Shown one piece after another: positions 44,542 to 52,807 of a DNA stretch of 64,000 nt. The stretch is taken from the NCBI GenBank assembly GCA_024666565.1, contig CP088295.1, forward strand, positions 2,418,001 to 2,482,000, in the 5' to 3' direction. Under the pieces are notes generated by a model that saw only the letters and a program-made list of their open reading frames with translations, made no database searches and had not been told where the DNA came from. The position numbers were made by a program, and so were the translations under genes. Numbering within the stretch: the first letter of the stretch is position 1; every line of letters begins with the position of its first letter. Origin of the DNA: Svornostia abyssi (GTDB taxonomy: Bacteria > Actinomycetota > Thermoleophilia > Solirubrobacterales > Solirubrobacteraceae).

Positions 44542-46329
44542 ATGGAAGAAAGCCGGCTGCTGCTCGTCGGGGGACTGCTGCTGGCGGTCGGCCTGCTCGC
44601 CTCGCTCGTCGCGACGCGTCTTCGCATCCCCGGCCTCGTGCTGTTCCTCGGCATCGGGATGCTCGTCGGGTCCGACGGGCTCGGCTGGATCGACTTCGCC
44701 GACTACGAGCTCGCGCGTGACCTCGGCATCCTCGCGCTCGTTCTCATCCTGTTCGAGGGCGGCCTCTCGGCGGGCGTGTCCGAGATCCGGCCGGTGCTGG
44801 GCAGCGCGGTCAGCCTCGCCACCGTCGGCACGATCCTCACGGCGATCATCACCGGGTTCGGGGCGGCGTGGATCTTCGACCTCGACCTGCTCGAAGGCAT
44901 GCTCATCGGCTCGATCGTCGCTGCGACCGACAGCGCCGCGATCTTCGCGCTGCTGCGCGGCTCGACACTGAAGCGCAAGCTCGCGCGGATGCTCGAGGGC
45001 GAGTCCGGCACGAACGACCCCGTGGCCGTCGTCCTCGTGCTCGGGTTCATCGCGTGGATCGAGGACCCCGCGTACGGGCTCGGCGAGTTCGCCATCCTGT
45101 TCGCCGAGGAGATCGGGATCGGCGCGGTGGTCGGGGTCGCGGTCGGCGCCGGCGCCGTCTTCGCGTTTCGCAGGGCGCGCCTGGCGACGGGCGGGCTGTA
45201 CCCGGTGGCGTCGCTGGCCACGGTCGGCATCGCCTTCGGGCTCGCCGACGTGCTGCACGGCTCGGGCTTTCTCTCCGTGTACCTCGTCGGCCTGGCGCTC
45301 GGGTCGGGATCGATCCCGGGGCGGCAGACGATCGTCACGTTCCACGACGGCCTGGCGTGGGTCGCCCAGCTCGGCGTCTTCCTCATCCTCGGCCTGCTCG
45401 TGTTCCCGAGCCAGCTGCCCGAGTACGCGCTGCAGGGCACGGCGCTGGCGCTGGTCCTGTGCTTCGTCGCCCGGCCCCTCGCCGTGTTCGTCGCCACGGT
45501 GCGGTCCCGCATACCGGTCGGCGACACCGTCGTCCTGGGCTGGGCGGGCCTGCGCGGCGCGGTCCCCGTCGTCCTGGCGACGTTCCCGGTCATCGAGGGC
45601 GTCCCCGAGGCCGTGGACTACTTCAACATCGTGTTCTTCATCGTCCTGTTCAGCACGATCCTCCAGGGGACGACCTTCCTGCCGCTCGCCGGCCGGCTGG
45701 GCGCGACGGCCAACGAAGATCCGCTCGCCCGGCCCGTCACCGAGATCGGCTCGATCCGGCGGCTCGGAGCCGACATGGTCGAGGTCCGGATCCGCGAGGG
45801 CGACGCGTGCGTGGGCCACCGCGTCCGGGACCTCGGGCTCCCGCGCGAGGCGCTCGTGAACGTGCTCGTCCGGGGTGACAAGGCGCTGCCGCCTCGGGGG
45901 TCCACGCGCCTGGAGGCCGGGGACATGCTGCACATGATCGTCCGCCGCGAGCTCGTCGGCTCGCTCGAGCCGATCCTGCAGCGCTGGCGCACCGGGCCGG
46001 TCGGGCCCGTCGGCCGGCCGCAGCGGATCCTGCCGGGCACCGCGCCGATCTTCACGTCGCGCCCGTGGACGGAGGCCGACGGCGACCCGCTCGATCCCGC
46101 GGCGGTCCTCGGGCTCCCCGTCGTCGAGCGGCTGCGCCGGCGGTGGGACGTGCCGGGTGCCGTCGTGGTGCTGCAGGACGGTCGCCTGGCGGTGACCGGA
46201 CCGCGGCTCGTCGTCGGCTCGCGTGACCAGATCCAGAACTACGCGCGGCGGATCATGCGCCAGACCAGCGAGGACGATGACGACGAGCGCGCCTGGTGGC
46301 GAGACGTCCTCAGCGAGGCGGCACTCTAA
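44542..46329 (+). CDS. CPA1-type cation/proton antiporter with RCK_C-like tail
   Basis: 595 aa. Eleven to twelve TM helices of the NhaP2/CvrA type: ALVLILFEGGLSAG, IVAATDSAAIFALLRG (the exchanger Asp), EGESGTNDPVAVVLVLG (ND motif) and GWAGLRGAVPVVLATFPV. After about residue 395 a TrkA-C/RCK_C-like domain (EVRIREGDACVGHRVRDLGLPREALVNVLVRGDKALPPRGSTRLEAGDMLHMI) suggests nucleotide or K+ gating. Family members exchange K+ or Na+ for H+. Divergent from kdpDE, so K+ efflux and uptake genes are side by side. ATG 44542 has a GGGGGG about five bases upstream; ATG 44530 is in frame. Confidence 0.85.
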   Translation: MEESRLLLVGGLLLAVGLLASLVATRLRIPGLVLFLGIGMLVGSDGLGWIDFADYELARDLGILALVLILFEGGLSAGVSEIRPVLGSAVSLATVGTILTAIITGFGAAWIFDLDLLEGMLIGSIVAATDSAAIFALLRGSTLKRKLARMLEGESGTNDPVAVVLVLGFIAWIEDPAYGLGEFAILFAEEIGIGAVVGVAVGAGAVFAFRRARLATGGLYPVASLATVGIAFGLADVLHGSGFLSVYLVGLALGSGSIPGRQTIVTFHDGLAWVAQLGVFLILGLLVFPSQLPEYALQGTALALVLCFVARPLAVFVATVRSRIPVGDTVVLGWAGLRGAVPVVLATFPVIEGVPEAVDYFNIVFFIVLFSTILQGTTFLPLAGRLGATANEDPLARPVTEIGSIRRLGADMVEVRIREGDACVGHRVRDLGLPREALVNVLVRGDKALPPRGSTRLEAGDMLHMIVRRELVGSLEPILQRWRTGPVGPVGRPQRILPGTAPIFTSRPWTEADGDPLDPAAVLGLPVVERLRRRWDVPGAVVVLQDGRLAVTGPRLVVGSRDQIQNYARRIMRQTSEDDDDERAWWRDVLSEAAL

Positions 46330-46345
46330 GCATCAGAAGTGATGC
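46330..46345. promoter_or_regulatory. hip operator 1 (inverted repeat)
   Basis: GCATCA-GAAG-TGATGC, perfect six-base arms. First of three near-identical sites before the hipB-like gene (others at 46370 and 46445). It lies just after the antiporter stop codon. Confidence 0.65.
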
Positions 46346-46369
46346 GCTATAGGTCTCGTGCGGGTGCAT

Positions 46370-46385
46370 GCATCGGAACTGATGC
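46370..46385. promoter_or_regulatory. hip operator 2 and promoter
   Basis: GCATCG-GAAC-TGATGC, immediately followed by a consensus-like -10 TACAAT (46387-46392). Operator 2 therefore fills the space between -35 and -10, and binding would exclude RNA polymerase. A hairpin CGCCTC-ATGTAC-GAGGCG (46404-46421) follows in the presumed leader. Confidence 0.6.
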
Positions 46386-46444
46386 GTACAATAGGGTTGG
46401 TAACGCCTCATGTACGAGGCGCAACTGGCGATAATCGCAATAGG

Positions 46445-46460
46445 ACATCAGAACTGATGC
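46445..46460. promoter_or_regulatory. hip operator 3 overlapping the hipB start codon
   Basis: ACATCA-GAAC-TGATGC (one arm-end mismatch). The hipB-like ATG (46457-46459) is inside the right arm, so bound repressor would sit on the beginning of the gene. Confidence 0.6.
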
Positions 46461-46831
46461 GTTTCAGCGATCTCATTACGGACGACGCGGTCCTCACGGA
46501 GCTCGGCGACCGGCTCGAACGCCATCGCCTCGACCGCGACTGGACCCAAGAGCGGCTCGCCACCGAGGCCGGCGTCGGGCGGGCCACCGTGCAGCGCATC
46601 GAAGGCGGCGACTCGGTCCAGCTCGCCTCCATCCTCCGGGTGCTGCGCGCGCTGGGCCTGCTCGACGGCCTCGAGGCCGCGGTCCCGGCGCCCGCCGACC
46701 AGCCCATCGCCCGGCTCGAGCGGCGCGGGCACGCACCGCGCCGCCGCGCGAGCGGCACCCGCGGCGGACCCGCTCGTCCGCCGGCGGACGAGCCGTGGCG
46801 CTGGCCCGACGAGCCGGGCGCGACGCCGTGA
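46457..46831 (+). CDS. hipB: HipB-like XRE-family antitoxin
   Basis: 124 aa. HTH_3 domain: LGDRLERHRLDRDWTQERLATEAGVGRATVQRIEGGDSVQLASILRVLRAL, followed by a basic, Pro/Arg-rich tail. It would bind the three GCATCN4TGATGC-type repeats upstream and neutralise the HipA-like kinase. ATG 46457 is preferred to 46358 since the longer form runs through the operators and promoter. GTGA overlap with hipA. Confidence 0.82.
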   Translation: MRFSDLITDDAVLTELGDRLERHRLDRDWTQERLATEAGVGRATVQRIEGGDSVQLASILRVLRALGLLDGLEAAVPAPADQPIARLERRGHAPRRRASGTRGGPARPPADEPWRWPDEPGATP

Positions 46832-48133
46832 CGGTCGCGGCCGTCGTGCTGTGGGGTGCGCGGATCGGCGCGGTCAGTGTTGACGCACCCGGCGACGCGG
46901 CAACCTTCCAGTACGACCCCGCGTTCGCCCGCAGCGGGATCGAGGTCGCACCGGTCCACATGCCGTTGCGCGAGGCCCCGTACCGCTTCCCCGCCCTGCC
47001 GCACGACGCGTTCGCGGGGCTGCCCGGCTTGCTCGCCGACGCGCTCCCTGACCGCTGGGGCACGGCGCTCGTGGACGCGTGGCTCGCCGCGCAGGGTCGC
47101 GACGCGGCCTCGTTCGATGTGGTGGAGAGGCTCTGTTACGTCGGGGTGCGGGGGATGGGGGCGCTGGAGTTCCAGCCCGCCGAGGGGCCATCGTCAGCGG
47201 TGGGCATGGACCTGCGGGTCGACGCGCTCGTCCGGCTCGCGGGAGAGGTGCTCGCCGAGCGCGAGGCGTTCGTCGCGGAGCTCGCCGCGGACCCCGACGA
47301 GGACGTGATGCGCGCGATCCTCGCCGTCGGGACGTCGGCCGGCGGGGCGCGTCCCAAGGCGATCATCGCGTTCAACGAGGAGACCGGCCAGGTGCGCTCC
47401 GGGCAGGTCGCCGCCGACTCGGGTTTCCGCCACTGGCTGCTGAAGTTCGACGGCGTCGCGCGGGCGGGGGACCATGGGCTCACCGATCCGCAGGGCTGGG
47501 GCGCCGTCGAGTACGCGTACGCCTCGCTCGCCCGGCGCGGCGGGCATCGAGATGGCCGAGTGCCGCCTGCTGGAAGAGCACGGCCGCCGCCACTTCATGA
47601 CCCGGCGGTTCGATCGCCCGGACGCGGGCGGCAAGCTCCACATGCAGACGCTCGGGGCCCTGGAGCAGGTGAGCTACAACGAGCCGGGCGCGTACAGCTA
47701 CGAGCAGGCGCTGCTGCTGATCCGGCGGCTCGGGCTGGGGACGCCGGCTGTCGAGCAGCAGTTCCGACGCATGGTCTTCAACGTCGTCGCGCGCAACCAG
47801 GACGACCACGTCAAGAACATCGCCTTCCTGATGGATCGGGCGGGGCGCTGGGCGCTCGCGCCGGCCTACGACGTGACGTTCGCCTGGCAGCCGGGCAACC
47901 GGTGGCTCGACGCCCACCAGATGACCATCAACGGCAAGCGCGATGGGTTCACCCGCGAGGATCTCCGGGCCGTCGCGCGCCTCGGTGGCCTGAAGCGCGG
48001 CGCCGCGGATGCGATCCTCACGGAGGTGACCGAGGCCGTGCGCGGGTGGCCCGAGGTCGCAGCGACGGTCGGTGTTGACGAGGCGCTGGCGGCGCGGATC
48101 GCGGCCGCGCATCGGCTCGTGCTGCCCGCCTAG
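46828..48133 (+). CDS. hipA: HipA-like serine/threonine kinase toxin (frameshifted)
   Basis: About 434 aa after correction. N-terminal couple domain (PLREAPYRFPALPHDAFAGLPGLLADALPDRWG), the Gly-rich GTSAGGARPKAIIAF loop, catalytic NQDDHVKNIAFLMD (HipA NxDxHxKN-like) and metal-binding APAYDVTF. HipA enzymes phosphorylate glutamyl- or related aminoacyl-tRNA synthetases and cause growth arrest. The frame breaks at 47534-47535 (GG after CCC): YASLAR is followed by RGGHRD instead of AAGIEMAECRLLEEHGRRHF; removing one G restores it. As written the catalytic half would not be translated. GTG 46828 overlaps the hipB stop. Confidence 0.82.
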
Positions 48134-48141
48134 GTGCCTGC

Positions 48142-48996
48142 TCAGCCGTCGCCCGTGGCGGGCCAGCCGTCGACGAACAGGTCGAGGGCGAGCTCGGCGT
48201 CGGGCGCCGCGTAGCCGGAGAGGTCATGCACGGGCGGGCGGGCCAGATCTCTGAGGACCTCGTCGTCGAGGAACGTGTTGCCCGTGCAGTCGGCGGGCTT
48301 GCGCTGCAGGACCTCGAACGCCGCGTCGGCCATGATCTGCGGGCTGCGCGCCCGGGCGACCATCTCGGGCCCGCCGAGCAGGTTGCGCACCGCCGCGGTG
48401 CCGATGAGCGTCCGCGGCCACAGGCAGTTCGCCGCGATCCCGTTGTCGTGCTCGTCGGCGGCGACCCCGAGGGTGATCATCGTCATGCCGAACTTCGACA
48501 GCGTGTACGCGCTGTGGTTGCGGAGCCACTTCGGGTCGGTCGACAGCGGCGGCGACATCGTCAGCACGTGCGCGTGATCGGACTGGCGCAGGTGGGGGAG
48601 GGCGGCCTTCGTGAAGACGAACGTGCCACGCGAGTTGATCGACTGCATGAGGTCGTAGCGCTTGACGTCCAGTTGCTCCATCGGTGCGAGGTTGATGGCG
48701 CTCGCGTTGTTGACCACGATGTCGATCCCGCCGAACGCGTCGACGGTCCGCGCCGCGGCGTGCGCGACCTGCTCCTCGTCGCGGACGTCACCGAGGATCG
48801 GCAGGGCCTGCCCGCCGGCCTCGCGGATCTCGTCGGCGGCGGTGTGGATCGTGCCCTCCAGCGTGGGGTGCGGCTGGTCGGTCTTCGCGACGATGGCGAT
48901 ATTCGCGCCCTCCTTCGCGAGCCGGATGGCGACGGCCAGGCCGATCCCGCGGCTGCCGCCGGACATGAGGACGGTGCGCCCGGTGAGTTCTCCCAT
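48142..48996 (-). CDS. SDR-family oxidoreductase (HSDL2-like)
   Basis: 284 aa. Rossmann motif MSGGSRGIGLAVAIRLAKEGANIAIV, NNAS strand and the catalytic Y-x3-K in HSAYTLSKFGMTM, with Ser in VLTMSPPLS. The segment KTDQPHPTLEGTIHTAADEIREAGG is characteristic of the hydroxysteroid dehydrogenase-like 2 group, probably NADP-dependent and lipid- or acyl-directed. Substrate unknown. It follows the acyltransferase gene by 13 bases on the same strand and converges on hipA. Confidence 0.88.
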   Translation of the reverse strand: MGELTGRTVLMSGGSRGIGLAVAIRLAKEGANIAIVAKTDQPHPTLEGTIHTAADEIREAGGQALPILGDVRDEEQVAHAAARTVDAFGGIDIVVNNASAINLAPMEQLDVKRYDLMQSINSRGTFVFTKAALPHLRQSDHAHVLTMSPPLSTDPKWLRNHSAYTLSKFGMTMITLGVAADEHDNGIAANCLWPRTLIGTAAVRNLLGGPEMVARARSPQIMADAAFEVLQRKPADCTGNTFLDDEVLRDLARPPVHDLSGYAAPDAELALDLFVDGWPATGDG

Positions 48997-49009
48997 GCGC
49001 CCGATCCTC

Positions 49010-50116
49010 TCAGGCCGCGCTGCGCGAGGGCTGCGGCTCCACGCGCCGCCGGCGCTGCTGGCGCGACCGGCTGTCGCCGGCGACCCACCGCTCGACGCCG
49101 AACCAGCTCAGCGCGGCGAGTGCGAGGGAGATCGCGACGACGTAGCTGTAGGCCAGCCACGGGTTCTCCGGCCACTGCTCCTGCAGCCGCAGGACGTAGA
49201 GCACGGGCATGTGCCACAGGTAGAAGCCGTAGCTGACGATGCCGATCCACCGCAGCGGCCCGGCGGAGAGCAGCTTCGGCGCACGTTCGACCAGCGCCAC
49301 CACGATGAAGGCGAACCCGATCGCCGCCGGGAGATCGAGCAGGACCTTGCCCCACGTGCCGGTGCCGTCGTGGTGCCACCACCCGTTCCACAGCACGAGG
49401 GCGCTGCCGGCGAGCAGCAGCGCGATCCGGCCGGGCCGCCCGACGGTGCGCCCGTAGCTGAGCGCCGCAGCTGCGATCCCGCACGCGAAGACCGGGAGGA
49501 ACGCCGGCAGCGACGTGGTGACGGTGCGCGGCCACTCCTGCACGACGGCGATGGAGTTGAACGCCAGCCCGGCGGCCATCATCACGCCGGCCACGGCGAG
49601 CGCGGCGTGGCGGCCGCCACGCCGGACCGCCTGGATGATGAGCCAGCCGAACACCGGGACGAGTGCGTAGAAGCTGAGCTCGACGGCGAGCGACCACGTC
49701 GGCGGGTTCAGCAGGGTGCGCGTGTCCTCGAAGTAGTTCTGGATGAACAGGGCGAAGTACGGGAGGTCGCCGAGCTCGGCCTCGCGCCGGTGGCCGGTGC
49801 CGTGCAGCAGCACGTACGCCCCCACGAGCGCCAGCCAGTACGCGGGCAGGATGCGCGCCGCGCGCTTGCTGAGGTACCGCCGCACCGACGGGGTCGGGCG
49901 CTGCTCTACCGCCGCCCGCACCCACGGCAGGATCACGAGGAACCCCGACATCACGAAGAACGACATGAGCGCGACGCGGAACTCGCCGATGACGGCATCC
50001 AGCGTGGTCGTGTCCATGCCGGGGTCGTTGGCCCCGCCGTACATCCAGGCGTGGACGAGCACGACGGCGAGCGCCGCCGCGCCGCGAAGTCCGTCGAGTC
50101 CGTGGGCGCGGTTCAT
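49010..50116 (-). CDS. Acyltransferase 3 (OafA/NodX family) membrane protein
   Basis: 368 aa, about ten TM helices. N-terminal signature LDGLRGAAALAVVLVHAW (catalytic-type His), then FVMSGFLV and SLAVELSFYALVPV, typical of acyltransferase 3 enzymes that O-acylate surface sugars, lipids or peptidoglycan. Acceptor unknown; other surface-glycan genes lie 35 kb away. Arg-rich cytoplasmic C-terminus. Divergent from the atp operon region. Confidence 0.85.
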   Translation of the reverse strand: MNRAHGLDGLRGAAALAVVLVHAWMYGGANDPGMDTTTLDAVIGEFRVALMSFFVMSGFLVILPWVRAAVEQRPTPSVRRYLSKRAARILPAYWLALVGAYVLLHGTGHRREAELGDLPYFALFIQNYFEDTRTLLNPPTWSLAVELSFYALVPVFGWLIIQAVRRGGRHAALAVAGVMMAAGLAFNSIAVVQEWPRTVTTSLPAFLPVFACGIAAAALSYGRTVGRPGRIALLLAGSALVLWNGWWHHDGTGTWGKVLLDLPAAIGFAFIVVALVERAPKLLSAGPLRWIGIVSYGFYLWHMPVLYVLRLQEQWPENPWLAYSYVVAISLALAALSWFGVERWVAGDSRSRQQRRRRVEPQPSRSAA

Positions 50117-50228
50117 CGAGAGCGAGGTCTACCCGGGATTGCGCGGAGCATGCTTGCAAACTGCTGAGCCGGCCCTGGGATACCGCTGCGCCGCCGCGCC
50201 CGCGCGTGCGCCCGACCGCGTGCCCCCT

Positions 50229-50267
50229 GTCACAAAGTTGTTACAAAGTTCGAAGATCGAGTAGGGT
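50229..50267 (+). promoter_or_regulatory. Candidate atp-operon promoter with ACAAAGTT direct repeat
   Basis: ACAAAGTT occurs twice (50232-50239 and 50243-50250), 11 bases apart. TTGTTA (50238-50243) and TAGGGT (50262-50267) are separated by 18 bases and fit a -35/-10 pair. The low-GC stretch stands out. It is the only promoter-like sequence with both elements in the 239 bases between the divergent acyltransferase and the first plus-strand ORF; a second TAGGGT is at 50339-50344. Confidence 0.4.
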
Positions 50268-50355
50268 CCATAACGCCTCCCCCCGTTGCAATGTCCCCGC
50301 CCCTCCCCCCCGCAACGCCCGGGACGGGTGAGCAACGGTAGGGTGGCCGCCCGCC

Positions 50356-50589
50356 ATGCCCGATTCCCACGATCACGACCTCCCCGCCGAGGACCCCGCG
50401 TCCGAGGCTGAGGCTGCGCGTCCCCAGCGGCCGCGCAGAACGTCGCCGCACCGTCGCGGCGCCGATCGCGGGACCCGCGTCCGGTCGCGCGTCGCGCGGC
50501 GTCGCCGGTGTCGCCTCGAGCCCGCCGGGCTCGTGCGCCGGTCGCGCCGCCGGACCCGTCCCTCGCATCGCCGCGCCACGGATCGGTAG
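50356..50589 (+). CDS. Small Arg/Pro-rich ORF at the head of the atp operon
   Basis: 77 aa. The acidic N-terminus MPDSHDHDLPAEDPASEAEA resembles a real protein start, and a TAGGGT lies 11 bases before the ATG; the remainder is Arg-rich and low complexity, without any TM segment. Position matches AtpZ-type genes of other atp operons but the sequence does not. In another frame the region runs to a stop that overlaps the next ATG (50597) as ATGA, so a frameshift or a non-coding leader are both possible. Confidence 0.35.
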   Translation: MPDSHDHDLPAEDPASEAEAARPQRPRRTSPHRRGADRGTRVRSRVARRRRCRLEPAGLVRRSRRRTRPSHRRATDR

Positions 50590-50596
50590 TCCCGAC

Positions 50597-50980
50597 ATGA
50601 TCTTCGTGCGCAATCTCGACCTCGCGGTCCTCGCCCTGGCCCTGCCCGTCTTCGTCGTGGCGGATCTCCCGCTCGGCGGCTACGTGACGGCCGCGGTCAT
50701 CTGGGCGATGTGGCGGGGCATCGGCGCGTACACCGATCGCAAGGCGGCCGAGGCCGAGGACCCGCGCAAGGTCGTCGGCATCGCGACCGGCTCCATGATC
50801 GGGCGCGGCTGGCTCATGGGGCTCACGCTGCTCGGCGTGGGCCTGCTCACCAATGACGACGTCGGCCTGTCGGCCGCCGTGCTGTGCGTCGTGCTGTTCA
50901 CCGTGTCCTTCACCGCCCGCATGTTCCTCCGGCCCTTCGAGGCCAACGGGCCGACTGGTTCCCCGACCCCCTCCTCATGA
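50597..50980 (+). CDS. AtpI-like small membrane protein
   Basis: 127 aa with three to four TM helices (about residues 8-30, 32-42, 66-84, 90-110). It sits directly upstream of atpB with an ATGA overlap, the place of atpI, whose product helps assemble the c-ring. The sequence has no strong AtpI hallmark, so the call rests on position and topology. Confidence 0.6.
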   Translation: MIFVRNLDLAVLALALPVFVVADLPLGGYVTAAVIWAMWRGIGAYTDRKAAEAEDPRKVVGIATGSMIGRGWLMGLTLLGVGLLTNDDVGLSAAVLCVVLFTVSFTARMFLRPFEANGPTGSPTPSS

Positions 50981-51879
50981 CCACACGCCTCAAGGTTTTC
51001 ACGTCGTTCTTCGTCCTCTTCGGACTCACGCTCATCCTCTTCGCGATCACCGGCAGCGCCGGCAAGAACGAGGAGTTCGCCCCGGTCGACGAGTTCCGGC
51101 TCGAGGCGTGGATCCCGATCAACGAGGGCGGCGCGGTCGACCTCTCCATCACCAAGGCCGTGATGTACCTCATCATCGCCGGGATCCTCACGGTCGGCAC
51201 GATGCTGTTCATCGCCAACCGCATGGAGGCGCGTCCGAACCGCACGCAGACCGCGGTCGAGTCCCTGTTCACGCTCATGCGCGACAACATCACGCGCGGC
51301 AACATGGACGACCAGATGGCGCGGAAGTGGTTCCCGTTCATCGGCGCGATCTTCCTGTTCATCTGGTACTCGAACCTCATCGGGTACATCCCGCTGCCGA
51401 CGAGCACGGCGCACACGGTCGAGGTCTTCGGCGTCGAGATGCCGACGTTCGCGCTGTACGCCGCCACGGCCAACATCTCCGTGCCGCTCGTGCTCACCCT
51501 CGTGGTGTGGTTCGCCTACCACATCCAGGGGGTCAAGGCGAAGGGCCTGATCCCCTACGTGAAGGGCTGGGTCCCCGCCGGTTCGCCGGGCCCGCTCGTC
51601 ATCCCGATCTTCTTCATCGAGGTGATCTCGCACTTCGTGCGCATCATCTCCCTGTCGGTCCGACTGTTCGCGAACATCCTCGCCGGCCACCTCCTGATCC
51701 TCTTCATGGGCGGTGGTCTGGCGGTGCTGCTCGGTGTCGCCGCGCTCGGTGTCATCACCGCGCCGGTGGCGGTCGCGTTCTTCCTCTTCGAGGTCGGCCT
51801 GGTGGCGACGCTGCAGGCGTTCATCTTCGCCACGCTGACCGCGATCTACCTCGGCGGCGCCGTCGCCGAGGATCACTAG
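50977..51879 (+). CDS. atpB: ATP synthase Fo subunit a
   Basis: 300 aa, five to six TM helices. The essential Arg of the proton half-channel is in ISLSVRLFANILAGHLLILF; the MARKWFPFIGAIFLFIWYSNLIGYIP block is also conserved. Start ATG 50977 inside the preceding stop. The first TM is followed by an approximately 20-residue extracytoplasmic loop (GSAGKNEEFAPVDEFRLEAW). Confidence 0.96.
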   Translation: MTTRLKVFTSFFVLFGLTLILFAITGSAGKNEEFAPVDEFRLEAWIPINEGGAVDLSITKAVMYLIIAGILTVGTMLFIANRMEARPNRTQTAVESLFTLMRDNITRGNMDDQMARKWFPFIGAIFLFIWYSNLIGYIPLPTSTAHTVEVFGVEMPTFALYAATANISVPLVLTLVVWFAYHIQGVKAKGLIPYVKGWVPAGSPGPLVIPIFFIEVISHFVRIISLSVRLFANILAGHLLILFMGGGLAVLLGVAALGVITAPVAVAFFLFEVGLVATLQAFIFATLTAIYLGGAVAEDH

Positions 51880-51920
51880 TCCTTTCCCCACGTTCACACC
51901 GCATCAAGGAGACCCCCGAA

Positions 51921-52208
51921 GTGGCCATCACCGAAATCACCAGCGTCCTGGCCCAGGTTGACGCCGAGACCGCTGCCGCCTACGGCGAGAACGCCGGCAA
52001 GGCGATCGCGCTGGGCGTCGGCGCGGGCCTCGGCACCATCGGCCCGGGCATCGGCGTCGGTTTCATCTTCGGCAAGGTGATCGAGTCGGTCACCCGCCAG
52101 CCCGAGATGAAGGACGAGATCACGTCGATCCAGTGGCTCGGCTTCGCGCTGACCGAGGCGATCGTGTTCTACGCCTTCATCTTCGGCCTCATCGCGTTCT
52201 TCCTCTAG
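51921..52208 (+). CDS. atpE: ATP synthase Fo subunit c
   Basis: 95 aa, two-helix hairpin of the rotor ring: GKAIALGVGAGLGTIGPGIGVGFIFGK, polar loop RQPEM, and the second helix with the ion-carrying Glu in GFALTEAIVFYAFIFGL. Residues after this Glu (AIVFY) lack the hydroxyl-bearing residue used for Na+, so H+ coupling is expected. GTG 51921 with AGGAG ten bases upstream. An N-terminal stretch of about 25 residues precedes helix 1. Confidence 0.95.
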   Translation: MAITEITSVLAQVDAETAAAYGENAGKAIALGVGAGLGTIGPGIGVGFIFGKVIESVTRQPEMKDEITSIQWLGFALTEAIVFYAFIFGLIAFFL

Positions 52209-52212
52209 GCCG

Positions 52213-52803
52213 ATGCTCGACGTCCTGCCCAACGCTTCGACCTTCATCCTCGCTGCCACCGAAGGCGGCGAGGACGAGGGCGGCAGCTTCCTCGTCACCC
52301 CCAGCCTGGGGCTGATGCTGTGGACGCTGCTCGTCTTCGGGTTGACGCTCTACATCCTGTGGAAGCTCGCCTTCCCGCGGATCGCCGAAGCCCTGGACAA
52401 GCGCCAGAAGGCGATCGAGGAGTCGATCGACTACGCCGAGAGGACCAAGGCGGAGGCCGACGAGATCCTGGCGGAGTACCGCCAGCGCCTCGCCGACGCC
52501 CGGGTCCAGGCGGAGGAGATCGTCACCCGTGCGCGCAAGGCCGGCGAGCAGGCCGAGGCCGACTCGCTCGGCAAGGCCCGCGAGCAGCGCGAGGAGCTGC
52601 TCGAGCAGACCAAGCGCGACATCGACGCCGAGACCCGGCGCGCGATCCAGGACATCCGCCGCGAGGTGGCTGACCTGACGATCCTCGCGACCGAGAAGAT
52701 CACCCGGAAGACCCTGACCGCCGACGATCAGCAGAAGCTGGTCGAGGAGGCCCTCGCGGAGCTGGACTTCACCGCGCTGGCCGGCGCCGGAGAGGGGAAC
52801 TAG
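52213..52803 (+). CDS. atpF: ATP synthase Fo subunit b
   Basis: 196 aa. One TM helix (about residues 33-52, LGLMLWTLLVFGLTLYILWKLAFPRI) followed by a long charged coiled coil, ending in ITRKTLTADDQQKLVEEALAELDF, the peripheral stalk. Four bases after atpE. A single b gene, no b'. Confidence 0.95.
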   Translation: MLDVLPNASTFILAATEGGEDEGGSFLVTPSLGLMLWTLLVFGLTLYILWKLAFPRIAEALDKRQKAIEESIDYAERTKAEADEILAEYRQRLADARVQAEEIVTRARKAGEQAEADSLGKAREQREELLEQTKRDIDAETRRAIQDIRREVADLTILATEKITRKTLTADDQQKLVEEALAELDFTALAGAGEGN

Positions 52804-52807
52804 ACCG

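Noticed and set aside
51921..52208. Na+-coupled ATP synthase c subunit
   Set aside because: Residues following the ion-binding Glu are AIVFY without the Ser/Thr used to bind sodium, and no upstream Gln ligand is evident.
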